Program-made: the position numbers and the translations under genes
Shown here: positions 7,406 through 15,017 of the stretch, piece after piece
Layout of the letters: each line of letters starts with the position of its first letter
Numbering within the stretch: the stretch's first letter is position 1
Notes under the pieces: generated by a model
What the model saw: the letters and a program-made list of their open reading frames with translations, nothing else
Told to the model about the DNA's origin: nothing
Databases searched by the model: none
Assembly (NCBI GenBank): GCA_046539045.1
Contig: JBKHHU010000010.1
Span: 1-36,945, forward strand
Reading direction: 5' to 3'
DNA from: JBKHHU01 sp046539045
Lineage (GTDB): Bacteria; Planctomycetota; Phycisphaerae; SM23-33
Length of the DNA stretch: 36,945 nucleotides

Positions 7406-8589
7406 GCCTCCGGTGCGATTTCGGCGTCGGTTAGGTAGCAGGCCGGGTCGTCGCCCCAGGCATCGCCGGTCATCGCCTCGGCCCGGGCGCGGAAATTCCC
7501 GTTGCATATTCCCAGCCATCGGCACTGCAGGCACCGACAGTCAAGGTGGTCCCGGCGGTTGCGAAGCTTGTCGAGCAGGGCGTTGTCCGGATCGGTCCAT
7601 ATCTCGCTGAAAGGGCGATTCCGCACGTTGCCCAGCGTTCGCCACCGCCAGAACTGGTCCGGGTGCACGTCGCCATTCCAACTCACGCAGCCGATGCCGA
7701 TGCCCGTGCTGTTCCCGCCGTTCATCTGCAGCAACTCCAGCACCTGCCGGGCCCGGGCGGGATCCTCCCGCAGGAGTTGCAGGTAGACAAAGGGTCCGTC
7801 GGCGTGGTTGGCAACCGTCAGGACCTCGACCTTCCGCCCGGCCTGATGCAGTTCGGCTGTCTTTTGGAGGATGCGGTCCAATGCGTCTCTCGTCTCCGAG
7901 TGGGAGAGTACTTCCTTCCGCAAGTTCTCTCCGCGACCTGCAGCCACCAGATGATAGAAACAGATGCGCGGGATGTTCTCGTCGGCGAGGAGGTCGAAAA
8001 TCCCGTCAATCTCCGAGACGTTCCGCCGGTTCATCGTCAGCCGTAAGCCGACCTTCACGCCGGCCTGGCGACAGTGTCGGATCCCCGCCAGGGCCGCCTC
8101 GAACGCGCCGCTGACGCCCCGGAACCGGTCGTTGACCTCGGCGAGCCCGTCGAGGCTCACGCCGACATAGTTCAAACCCGCCTCAGACAGCTGCCCGGCG
8201 ATTTTCGGGGTAATCAGCGTGCCGTTGGTGCTCAGCACCGCCCGCATGCCCGCCGACCGGGCGTGGGCGATCAGTTCCAGAACATCCGGCCGCATCAGCG
8301 GTTCCCCACCGGAAAACAGCAGAACCGGGCTGCCGAACTTCGCGAGGTCGTCGATCATGATCCTGGCCTGGTCGGTGGTCAGTTCATCGGGTGCGGGCTG
8401 ATCGCAGCTGGAGCTGTAGCAGTGGGCGCATCGCAGGTTGCATCGCCTGGTGCAGTTGTAGACGACGACCGGTTTCTTGTCTCGTGAGAATTGCAGAAGG
8501 CGGCTGGGGAGCCTGCTGCTTTTGCGTCCGTAGCGCAGCGGATCGGAGGCTTCCACCGTGCCGCAGTAGAGTTTCGAGATTCCAATCAT
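7402..8589 (-). CDS. ahbC: 12,18-didecarboxysiroheme deacetylase (radical SAM)
   Basis: AhbC removes two acetate side chains from 12,18-didecarboxysiroheme to give Fe-coproporphyrin III in the alternative haem pathway. The 395-residue product opens with MIGISKLYCGTVE, an N-terminus I recognise as diagnostic of AhbC. The radical SAM motif is CNLRCAHC (Cys50, Cys54, Cys57), with FSGGEPLMR following. The C-terminal half carries CVSWNGDVHPDQFW, characteristic of the AhbC/NirJ group, and further cysteines (CRCLQCRWLGIC) for an auxiliary cluster. The start at 8589 matches the family; an in-frame extension upstream is unlikely. Genes for the first two steps (ahbA/ahbB) and for siroheme synthesis are not in the window. 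Confidence 0.92.
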   Translation of the reverse strand: MIGISKLYCGTVEASDPLRYGRKSSRLPSRLLQFSRDKKPVVVYNCTRRCNLRCAHCYSSSCDQPAPDELTTDQARIMIDDLAKFGSPVLLFSGGEPLMRPDVLELIAHARSAGMRAVLSTNGTLITPKIAGQLSEAGLNYVGVSLDGLAEVNDRFRGVSGAFEAALAGIRHCRQAGVKVGLRLTMNRRNVSEIDGIFDLLADENIPRICFYHLVAAGRGENLRKEVLSHSETRDALDRILQKTAELHQAGRKVEVLTVANHADGPFVYLQLLREDPARARQVLELLQMNGGNSTGIGIGCVSWNGDVHPDQFWRWRTLGNVRNRPFSEIWTDPDNALLDKLRNRRDHLDCRCLQCRWLGICNGNFRARAEAMTGDAWGDDPACYLTDAEIAPEA

Positions 8590-8646
8590 GACTGCTTCCG
8601 CCGGAACCGGCTGGCGACGGCAACCGATCGCCGCCATGGGCGGATC

Positions 8647-8652
8647 ATTGTA
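8647..8652 (-). promoter_or_regulatory. Possible extended -10 promoter of ahbC-ahbD
   Basis: On the minus strand TGCTACAAT fits an extended -10 element (TG-N-TATAAT-like) 57 bases upstream of the ahbC start. No good -35 hexamer lies at the right distance, which extended -10 promoters can tolerate. Confidence 0.35.
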
Positions 8653-8705
8653 GCATACCTGCCGTCGCGAGGCCGAGAGCGATTCAAACTTCGGTGTTTA
8701 CCTAC

Positions 8706-8875
8706 GTGTTCAGCCTGAGCTTGCGAGGGTGCTTGACGATTCCTTCAGCCCCCTGCCAGGGCAGCTGTTGCTGTTCAGCCTGAAAGGCTGGGATACACAC
8801 CAGGGCGACGCGGCCTCGCCTGCGGCGACCCCGCTCTGGCCTTCGCTGTAGCTATGCCAGGCCGTTGGCCTGTAC
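8706..8875. repeat. Palindrome-rich intergenic repeat of PVC type
   Basis: Most of the 358 bp gap between ahbC and the TPR lipoprotein is filled by small perfect hairpins: CAGCCT-GAA-AGGCTG (8776-8790) and CAGGCC-GTT-GGCCTG (8858-8872). The phrase GTTCAGCCTGA occurs twice (from about 8709 and 8774). In one minus-strand frame it reads through as YRPTAWHSYSEGQ, resembling translated intergenic repeats I recall from planctomycete and verrucomicrobial genomes. I see no coding evidence and treat it as a degenerate REP-like element. It may also act as a transcription barrier behind the TPR gene. The remainder of the gap holds the ahbC leader and nothing else I can name. Confidence 0.55.
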
Positions 8876-8948
8876 AACACAAAGGCTCGCGCCGGAGAAC
8901 CCGAGTTCATCTGAGCATCTCCTGCATCAATGCTAAACAGATACGGGT

Positions 8949-9977
8949 TTACAGTTCCGGCGGGGCGACCTTCGGTTGATACTTCTTGACCAGTTTGACC
9001 AGGTCGGGCTGGTCGGGCTCTTCCTCCAGCGACAGGTTCCACTGCTGCAGCGCGCGTCTTCGGAGGTCTTCGTCGGTTTTCTGTCCGAGCAGGTATTCGG
9101 TCATCAGCACGACTCCGAGCCCGCGATGAGCAAGGGGCGAACTGGCATCGAGTTGTATCGCCTTCTCGTAGGCTTGCTTGGCCTGGTCGTATTCCTCGAG
9201 CTGGTAATAGGCCGAGCCGATTTCCTCCCACGGGTCGGCTTGGTCGGGCGACTCCTGGGCGGCAATCTTATAGGCATCGATGGCTGCTTTCAGGCGTCCC
9301 TGGCGGGCGTAGGTCGAGCCGAGATTCATCAGGATCTGCGGCTGGTGCCGGTCGAGTTCGAGCGAATCCTTATACGCGGCGATGGCTTTGTAGAACTCGC
9401 CCTGCGTGTCGTAGATGATGCCGAGGTTGCTGTACGCTCCGGGCTTGCTGTTGTCTGCCTTGATGGCGGCCCGGCAGTACTGGACAGCCATTTCGAACCG
9501 GCGGAGCTGGAAGTAGCAGGCGGCGATATTGAGGTTGGCCTCGTAGTCATCGGGTTTCAGCGCCACGGCCCGCAGGTAGGTATCCACCGCCTTGCGCAGA
9601 TACTCCTCGGCCCGCTTGACGATCGTGGACTTATCCGCCAGGAGCTGGTAGGTGCGGGCGAGCTTGTAGTGGGGGGTGAAGGAGTACGGATTGGCATCGC
9701 AGGCCTTGCCGTAATCCCGGGCGGCCAGGGTGTGGTTGCCCTGCTTGCGATGGATGTCGCCCATGGCGCTGTAGGCTACCGACAGCGAGGGGTTGTTCTC
9801 GACGGCCTCGGCCAGCTCCTTCAGGGCCGTGTCGTACTCACCCTTGTCCGCGAGTTCCTGACCGGCGACGTAGTGGTCGATGGCCTCTTCCTCGTCGATC
9901 CTGTTCAAGTTGGTGCATCCGCCCACCAGTATCAGTGCGGGCAGCACAGCCGAAAGGGCTAACATTCTGCGAAGCAT
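8949..9977 (-). CDS. Tetratricopeptide-repeat lipoprotein
   Basis: The 342-residue product begins with a lipoprotein signal peptide (MLRRMLALSAVLPALILVGG) followed by Cys21, so it is probably lipid-anchored outside the inner membrane. The rest consists of tandem 34-residue TPR helical hairpins from about residue 32 to 320. Repeat signatures include AYSAMGDIHRKQGNHTLAA, AYSNLGIIYDTQGEFYKAI and AHRGLGVVLMTEYLL. TPR arrays serve as protein-protein scaffolds, and no enzymatic domain is present. AGGAG lies 9 bases before the ATG at 9977. It is transcribed away from rnpA and appears to be a single-gene unit. The partner is unknown. Confidence 0.93.
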   Translation of the reverse strand: MLRRMLALSAVLPALILVGGCTNLNRIDEEEAIDHYVAGQELADKGEYDTALKELAEAVENNPSLSVAYSAMGDIHRKQGNHTLAARDYGKACDANPYSFTPHYKLARTYQLLADKSTIVKRAEEYLRKAVDTYLRAVALKPDDYEANLNIAACYFQLRRFEMAVQYCRAAIKADNSKPGAYSNLGIIYDTQGEFYKAIAAYKDSLELDRHQPQILMNLGSTYARQGRLKAAIDAYKIAAQESPDQADPWEEIGSAYYQLEEYDQAKQAYEKAIQLDASSPLAHRGLGVVLMTEYLLGQKTDEDLRRRALQQWNLSLEEEPDQPDLVKLVKKYQPKVAPPEL

Positions 9978-10017
9978 CGGGTCGAACTCCTAACGAATTG
10001 CTGACTTCCCTGTATTG

Positions 10018-10046
10018 TTTGTAGTTATCGGCCGCTCCGGGGTCAA
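10018..10046 (-). promoter_or_regulatory. Sigma-70-type promoter of the TPR lipoprotein
   Basis: On the minus strand TTGACC (10046-10041) and TACAAA (10023-10018) are separated by 17 bases. The expected transcription start is about 34 bases before the ATG at 9977. It lies between divergent genes; the rnpA promoter was not identified. Confidence 0.6.
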
Positions 10047-10125
10047 CAGATTAAAATTGTGGATACTGGCCCCGTCTCCAGCAGGTCTTTACAATGCCAC
10101 ACTCACCCCGGACCGGGCGATTACC

Positions 10126-10488
10126 ATGAAGTATCGATTCGACAAGCAGCTGCGCATCAAGAAGCGCGACGACCTGGACCGCGTGTTCAGTCGCGGGCAG
10201 CGCATCAACGACCGCTATCTTACCGTTTTCGCGGTGCAGAACGGTCTGACGTTCTCCCGTGGTGGAGTGGCGGTCTCCAAGCGGCACGGTGGGGCGGTCC
10301 GGCGCAATCGCCTCAAGCGCCTCTGCCGCGAAGCCATACGACACGTGCTGCCGGACCTGCCGGAAGGCTGGGATGTCATGGTCATCCCGCGAGCCGGGCG
10401 GAATCTCCGCGCTGAGCGGCTGGAGGAATCGCTTCGTCGCCTTTCCGGGCGGGTGACGCAGCAAGACGCCAACCGGTCGGAATCGTAA
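10126..10488 (+). CDS. rnpA: Ribonuclease P protein component
   Basis: RnpA is the small basic protein subunit of RNase P, which matures tRNA 5' ends together with the rnpB RNA. The 120-residue length fits the family. The hallmark RNR-type motif is RRNRLKRLCREAIR, preceded by a FSRGQRINDRYLTVF strand region and GVAVSKRHGGAV. The ATG at 10126 begins the conserved N-terminus. A longer in-frame extension upstream has no support. It is followed 26 bases later by yidD, the usual rnpA-yidD order. rpmH, normally just upstream, is not present in the preceding sequence, and yidC does not follow. Confidence 0.95.
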   Translation: MKYRFDKQLRIKKRDDLDRVFSRGQRINDRYLTVFAVQNGLTFSRGGVAVSKRHGGAVRRNRLKRLCREAIRHVLPDLPEGWDVMVIPRAGRNLRAERLEESLRRLSGRVTQQDANRSES

Positions 10489-10514
10489 CGGCCGCGGTGG
10501 GCGACAGGCAAACG

Positions 10515-10778
10515 ATGAACCGGACTTCACGCAAAACCAGTCTCGCGGGCAAAATGCTCATCGTCCTGGTGCGGATCTACCAGGGAACCCTCTCCCGCTA
10601 TCTCGGCGGGCAGTGTCGGTTCGTGCCCACCTGCAGCCGCTACTTTATCGAGGCGGTGCAGACCCACGGCGCCATCCGCGGAGGGGCGATGGGGCTATGG
10701 CGCATTGTCCGCTGCCATCCGCTGGGCAAAGGCGGGTATGATCCGGTCCCGCCCGGATCGGACTCCGGGTCCCGATAG
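10515..10778 (+). CDS. yidD: Membrane protein insertion efficiency factor YidD
   Basis: YidD is a small membrane-associated protein that aids YidC-dependent insertion. The 87-residue product shows the family core: IVLVRIYQGTLSRYLG, then CRFVPTCSRYFIEAV with the conserved cysteines, and GLWRIVRCHPLGKGGYDPVP. An in-frame GTG at 10497 is an alternative start that would add six residues; the ATG at 10515 gives the more typical N-terminus. It sits directly after rnpA and is convergent with the glycosyltransferase, with only 5 bases between stop codons. Confidence 0.95.
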   Translation: MNRTSRKTSLAGKMLIVLVRIYQGTLSRYLGGQCRFVPTCSRYFIEAVQTHGAIRGGAMGLWRIVRCHPLGKGGYDPVPPGSDSGSR

Positions 10779-10783
10779 ACCCG

Positions 10784-11902
10784 TCAGCAACATCCGTCAA
10801 GCACCGGGGCAGCGAGTTTGCGGAAGCGGGCATCGAACCGGCGGGGCGAGAATGTCTCGGCCCACTGGTGCATCCGGTGCGGATCGAAGTCGCTTCGGTG
10901 TTTCTCGAACCGGCGGACGGCATCAATCAGCGCCTCGACCGTCTGCGGCTCGTACAGGAGGCCCGTCGGGTTCTCGATACCGGACAGCACGTCGCGGACC
11001 GTCTCGGTGGCCCCGCCGCGATTGTACGCGATGACCGGCGCACCGCAGGCCATGGCCTCCACCGGCACCATGCCGAAATCCTCCAGCCCCGGAAAAATCA
11101 GCGCCCGACAACGCTGCATCAGCTCCCGCACCTTCTCATCCGGCTGCCAGCCCAGCAGCTCAATGTTGTCCGGGCAATCGGCCCGTATCGCAGGGAGCAT
11201 CTGCCCGCTGCCGGCGATCACCAACCGCTTGCCCAACTGCCGGAACGCCTCGACGGCCTGGTCGATCCGCTTGTACGGCGCGAAGGCCGATACGACCAGG
11301 TAGAAATCCTCCCGGGGCTTTCCACCCGGCCGGTAGTACTCGGTGTCGATGGGCGGGTGCAGCACTTCGGCGGGCATGTCGTAGGCGTCGTGGATGCGTC
11401 GGGCGACGGTGGCGCTGTTGGCCAGGTAGAGATCGACGTGCCGGGCGGTGCGCCGGTCCCACTGACGCAGCCAGGGACGGATGAGCGAGAGGGCGGTGCC
11501 CGAGATGCGCCCCATCCGCCGGCGATAATCTTCGCCCACGGCCCAGACGTATCGCATGGGCGTGTGACAGTAACAGATGTGCCGCTGGGAAGGCCCCCGG
11601 CCGCCGAAGCCCTTTGATACACAGTGCGAGCTGCTGACGACCAGATCGTACCCGGACAGATCCATTCGCTCGATGGCCAGCGGCATGGCCGGGAGAAGGT
11701 GGCGATAGACCCGCCCAATCGCGGGCAGGTCGTCCAGGAAGCTGGTATGCACGCGGCGGTTCCGCGTCAGCGACGGGCAACTGCCCGGTACGTGGAGGAG
11801 CGTATAGATATCCCGCGCCCCGGTCAGCTCGGCCAGTCGGGCCAGGACCTTCTCCCCGCCTCGCATTCCCGTCAGCCAGTCATGTACCAGTGCGACCCGC
11901 AT
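10784..11902 (-). CDS. GT4-family glycosyltransferase
   Basis: The 372-residue product has the two Rossmann-like domains of GT-B enzymes. The N-terminal acceptor domain opens MRVALVHDWLTGMRGGEKVL, with the glycine-rich loop typical of GT4. The C-terminal donor domain contains the E-x7-E element in FPGLEDFGMVPVEAMACG, which contacts the nucleotide sugar, followed by the conserved PVIAYNRGGATETV. GAGAGGAGG precedes the ATG. The donor and acceptor are unknown; a mannosyl-type transferase for surface polysaccharide is plausible from the family. It is a lone minus-strand gene downstream of nothing obviously related. Confidence 0.9.
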   Translation of the reverse strand: MRVALVHDWLTGMRGGEKVLARLAELTGARDIYTLLHVPGSCPSLTRNRRVHTSFLDDLPAIGRVYRHLLPAMPLAIERMDLSGYDLVVSSSHCVSKGFGGRGPSQRHICYCHTPMRYVWAVGEDYRRRMGRISGTALSLIRPWLRQWDRRTARHVDLYLANSATVARRIHDAYDMPAEVLHPPIDTEYYRPGGKPREDFYLVVSAFAPYKRIDQAVEAFRQLGKRLVIAGSGQMLPAIRADCPDNIELLGWQPDEKVRELMQRCRALIFPGLEDFGMVPVEAMACGAPVIAYNRGGATETVRDVLSGIENPTGLLYEPQTVEALIDAVRRFEKHRSDFDPHRMHQWAETFSPRRFDARFRKLAAPVLDGCC

Positions 11903-12025
11903 GTGCCTCCTCTCAGCGTCGAACGTGCCTGTCGGTGGTACCCGCCGGGGTCGCCCAAGTCAAGGTGCAGCGCGCCGGGCGGTGCGGTATGTTCGCCAAA
12001 CCCCATGCCCAGAAACAGCGCACAC

Positions 12026-12057
12026 AAAAGGCGGAACCGTCTTCGGGCTCCGCCTTT
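12026..12057 (-). terminator. Intrinsic terminator after the LOG-family gene
   Basis: On the minus strand AAAGGCGGAGCC pairs with GGTTCCGCCTTTT across a short loop and ends in a T-run. It lies 27 bases past the stop codon at 12084. It would insulate the LOG gene from the glycosyltransferase downstream. Confidence 0.75.
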
Positions 12058-12083
12058 GCGTTGCGCCTGACTGGTCGGCGCGG

Positions 12084-12839
12084 TTATTTCTTTTTGACGC
12101 TCCGTCCGGTGACGGTGCCTTCGCCGGTGGGGCGACGCTCGTCAAAGCGGTGATTCTCCTCGGTCAGGCGTTCCTGTTCCTCGCGAGCGGCCACGATGAT
12201 GTCCACCGCTTCCTTGAGGCTGTCGGTCAGCGTGTAGAGCTGCTGATCCTCTTTGTCGATCTTCGGATAGCGGCCTGTCTTGAGCATGCGCTTCTCGATC
12301 CACTCCAGCTGGCCTTCCCAGAAGGCTTTCCCGATCAGTACCACGGGGAACCGCTCTGCCTTTCCGGTCTGGATGAGCGTCATCGAGTTGTAGAACTCGT
12401 GCAGTGTGCCGAACCCGCCGGGGAAGCAGACGAAGGAGGAGGCGTATTTCACGAACATCACCAGCCGGGCGAAGAAGTAGCGGAACTCGATCTGGATGTC
12501 CGCCCACGGATTGGCACTCTGTTCGTGCGGGAGCGTGATGTTCAGCCCGACACTGGCCCCGTTTTCGTCGTGGGCGCCGCGGTTGGCCGCTTCCATAATT
12601 CCGGGTCCGCCACCGGTGATGATGGCGAAATCTTCCTTGGTCAGCATGCTCGCCAGCTTGCGTGCCTTGCGGTAATACGGGTCCGACCGCGGTGTCCGGG
12701 CCGAGCCGAAGATGCTCACAGCCGGGCCCAGGCGGGACATGGTCTCGAATCCGTCGACGAATTCGCTCATGATCCGGAAGATCCGCCAGGTATCTTCCTG
12801 CAGGAATTCCGCTTGAGTTTTTCTCAGTCCGTGCGGCAC
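12084..12839 (-). CDS. LOG-family (TIGR00730-type) nucleotide phosphoribohydrolase
   Basis: The family hydrolyses nucleoside 5'-monophosphates, typically cytokinin riboside monophosphates, to base plus ribose 5-phosphate. The 251-residue product has both hallmark motifs: GGGPGIMEAANRGA (76-89) and PGGFGTLHE (140-148), which carry the catalytic Arg/Glu and the phosphate-binding glycines. The N-terminal extension of about 35 residues is typical of the longer LOG subgroup. I chose GTG at 12839 because GAGGAG lies 6 bases upstream and no in-frame ATG lies close; the next ATG would remove the conserved N-terminus. The physiological substrate in this organism is unknown. Confidence 0.9.
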   Translation of the reverse strand: MPHGLRKTQAEFLQEDTWRIFRIMSEFVDGFETMSRLGPAVSIFGSARTPRSDPYYRKARKLASMLTKEDFAIITGGGPGIMEAANRGAHDENGASVGLNITLPHEQSANPWADIQIEFRYFFARLVMFVKYASSFVCFPGGFGTLHEFYNSMTLIQTGKAERFPVVLIGKAFWEGQLEWIEKRMLKTGRYPKIDKEDQQLYTLTDSLKEAVDIIVAAREEQERLTEENHRFDERRPTGEGTVTGRSVKKK

Positions 12840-12850
12840 GTCATTCTCCT

Positions 12851-12897
12851 CGAAAACGGGTTTTCGATGGTTTTCCAGGCCCCGATTGCCCGGGGCT
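12851..12897. other. Two palindromes in the leader of the LOG gene
   Basis: CGAAAAC-GG-GTTTTCG (12851-12866) is a perfect 7-base inverted repeat that touches the LOG ribosome-binding site. GCCCCG-attgcc-CGGGGC (12879-12896) is a second stem just upstream. They could form leader hairpins affecting translation, or act as weak terminators. Function is not known. Confidence 0.35.
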
Positions 12898-12958
12898 CTT
12901 GTGTTATCGGCAAGAGCGGTCGCGTTTCGCCACGTTTTGCCGGACCGGCGGGGAAGAT

Positions 12959-12989
12959 TTGACAAACCGCTCTCCGTTGTGCCTAATCT
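12959..12989 (+). promoter_or_regulatory. Possible sigma-70 promoter of the envelope operon
   Basis: TTGACA (12959-12964) and TAATCT (12984-12989) are close to consensus but 19 bases apart, longer than the ideal 17. The site is 85 bases upstream of the first gene of the five-gene operon that starts at 13075. It is the best promoter-like sequence in this gap. Confidence 0.45.
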
Positions 12990-13074
12990 ACCGGCGAAAG
13001 GATCGGTCGAATGGCCCCTCCGCACCGGTTGCGGGCGGGACTGTGCGAGCTTCTGTACATCGGAAGGTTTTTCT

Positions 13075-13938
13075 ATGCGTTCTGCAGCATGCCTGATCAG
13101 TCTGGTTACGTTTCTCGCCGGATGCGGCGGGGAGTACATCATGTCGGTTCCCGACCAGGTCGGGCCGGCCGGGGGTGACACCGTCGCCGTCGCTCGCGTG
13201 CAGCGCAGCGAGGTCTGGTTGCTCAAACAGGACGTGGAAGAAGCAGCACTGCGGTTCCAGGTCGCCGACATGACCGAACGCGGCGCCTACACCGACAAAC
13301 TGGGCTATGCAGGCACCACCGTTCCGCTGCCGGAAAAGCCAGGCCGGTACGAGATGAGCGTGTCTTACCTGGACCGATACGGTGACGAAGCCGTCCAATC
13401 CGTCCCCGCATTTGCCTGGCCGGCGGAGGCGAAGGTCGCCGCGGTGGAACTGGATGTCCTGAACTTCGGCAAGGGGACCGACCGGGATAGCGCCGCGCTG
13501 CAGAAGATTGCGCAGAACTACCGGATCATCTACATGACCGAGGAACCGGTCTCCGAACACAGAAAGATTCACAAGAAACTCGCCGACGCGGGATATCCGC
13601 AAGGGCCGGTGCTGCCGTGGAAGCAGAAAAAGTGGCACCTGGTGTTCCGCGGCAGGTTCCGCGTGCCGAGAATCCTCATCGAAGATCGCCTGGTCAGCCA
13701 GTTGGACACGCTCAAGGACGTTTTTCCGAATCTCTCTGCCGGGATCGCCGAATCAAGCTCCGCCGCAGCGACATTCCAGCAGGCCGGGTTGGCCGTGGCG
13801 ATTGTCGGCGGCGCGTCGGCACCGAGCAAGGCGCGCGTGCAGCGGGCAGCGGACCTGCAGGAACTGGCTGATGAGGGGCTTGACGCCGGGGGAGAAAACG
13901 TGACCCCTGCCGAAGAGACTGTAGAATCGTCCGAATGA
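13075..13938 (+). CDS. Lipoprotein with a degenerate HAD-like domain
   Basis: The 287-residue product starts with a lipoprotein signal peptide ending LAGC (Cys17). Residues of about 20-125 resemble a beta-rich, Ig-like module. The following part (KVAAVELDVLNFG, then YRIIYMTEEPVSEHRKI, then LADAGYPQGPVLPW) matches the layout of the lipin/LNS2-like HAD fold, in which an acidic DxDxT loop is followed by strand-turn 'Y-x-I-x-Y-T' and 'G-x-P-x-GP' elements. The catalytic DxDxT is replaced by LDVLN, so phosphatase activity is doubtful. A binding or scaffolding role at the envelope is more likely. GGAAGG precedes the ATG. Its stop codon overlaps the start of the heptosyltransferase (ATGA). The HAD assignment is moderate. 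Confidence 0.75.
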   Translation: MRSAACLISLVTFLAGCGGEYIMSVPDQVGPAGGDTVAVARVQRSEVWLLKQDVEEAALRFQVADMTERGAYTDKLGYAGTTVPLPEKPGRYEMSVSYLDRYGDEAVQSVPAFAWPAEAKVAAVELDVLNFGKGTDRDSAALQKIAQNYRIIYMTEEPVSEHRKIHKKLADAGYPQGPVLPWKQKKWHLVFRGRFRVPRILIEDRLVSQLDTLKDVFPNLSAGIAESSSAAATFQQAGLAVAIVGGASAPSKARVQRAADLQELADEGLDAGGENVTPAEETVESSE

Positions 13939-15017
13939 GCGATCCCCGGCGAATCGTTGTTTTCCTCCCGAACTGGGTCGGCGACGTGGTGATGGCCACG
14001 CCGGTGCTCCGTGCGCTGCGCCGGCGGTATCCGGAGGCGAAGATCGACTATCTCGGCCGGGGGATCTCACGAGCGACCTTGAGCGGGTGTCGGTGGTGCG
14101 ACCGGTTGCTTGCGGACGAATCCCGCGACAAAAGCGGCTTCGGCGCGTTCCGTCGAGCCGCCCGGTGTCTGCGGGAGGGCGACTACGACACCGCACTGCT
14201 GCTGCCGAACAGCATGCGGACAGCGCTGCTGGGCAAGCTCGGGCGGGTCGGGGACATGTACGGCTATGATCGCGACGGGCGCGGGATCCTGCTGAAGGGC
14301 AGCCTCAACCCGGCTCGCGACGAGCAGGGCAACCGCCTGCCCATGCCCACCACCCGGTATTACGCCAGACTCGCCGAGCTGCTGGACGTGGAGGTGAGCG
14401 ACTTCCGGCTCGAACTGCCCGTGGTGGAAACCTACGAGCGGCAGGCCGAGCAGATGCTTTCGGAGGCTGGTGTCGATCGCGACCGGCCGATCGTGATGCT
14501 GAACCCGGGCGCCTCGTTCGGGCCCAGCAAGATGTGGGAGCCGAGGCGCTATGCCCAGTTGGCCGATCTGCTGATCCGGCGGGACGATGCGCAGATCATC
14601 ATCAACGCCGCCCCGCCGGAGAAGCCCATCGCCGCGCGGGTGGAGCGGTTCATGGCGTGCTCGCCGACGATCAATTTCGCCGAGCGGGACAACTCGCTGG
14701 GCCTGCTCAAGAGCCTGACCCGGCGATGCGACGTGCTGGTCACCAACGACACCGGCGCCCGTCACGTTGCCGCTGCCGGGGGAATCGGCGTGGTGACGCT
14801 GTTCGGCAGCACCGATCCGGTCTGGGCGGAGATCGACTACCCGCAGGAGCGGCAGGTGCGGCTGGACGTGTGGTGTTCGCCGTGTCAGGAGAAGATGTGC
14901 CCCCAGCCGGCGGGGCCGCTGTACCACCAGTGCATGACAGGGATCGACGCCGAGCGGGTCTACGGTGCCGTAGCGGAGCTGCTGCAGGCGGGGACCGCTT
15001 GCGGAGGCGGCTCGTGA
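13935..15017 (+). CDS. waaF: Lipopolysaccharide heptosyltransferase family protein (GT9)
   Basis: GT9 enzymes transfer heptose from ADP-heptose to the lipid A-Kdo core on the cytoplasmic face of the inner membrane. The 360-residue product shows the family features: PNWVGDVVMATP near the N-terminus, NPGASFGPSKMW (190-201) in the ADP-binding domain, TNDTGARHVAAA (from 270) and FGSTDP. A cysteine-rich tail (CSPCQEKMCPQ) is common in WaaF-like proteins. It overlaps both neighbours by 4 bases. Whether it adds the first or second heptose cannot be told; the sequence is closer to the WaaF type. Confidence 0.88.
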   Translation: MSDPRRIVVFLPNWVGDVVMATPVLRALRRRYPEAKIDYLGRGISRATLSGCRWCDRLLADESRDKSGFGAFRRAARCLREGDYDTALLLPNSMRTALLGKLGRVGDMYGYDRDGRGILLKGSLNPARDEQGNRLPMPTTRYYARLAELLDVEVSDFRLELPVVETYERQAEQMLSEAGVDRDRPIVMLNPGASFGPSKMWEPRRYAQLADLLIRRDDAQIIINAAPPEKPIAARVERFMACSPTINFAERDNSLGLLKSLTRRCDVLVTNDTGARHVAAAGGIGVVTLFGSTDPVWAEIDYPQERQVRLDVWCSPCQEKMCPQPAGPLYHQCMTGIDAERVYGAVAELLQAGTACGGGS

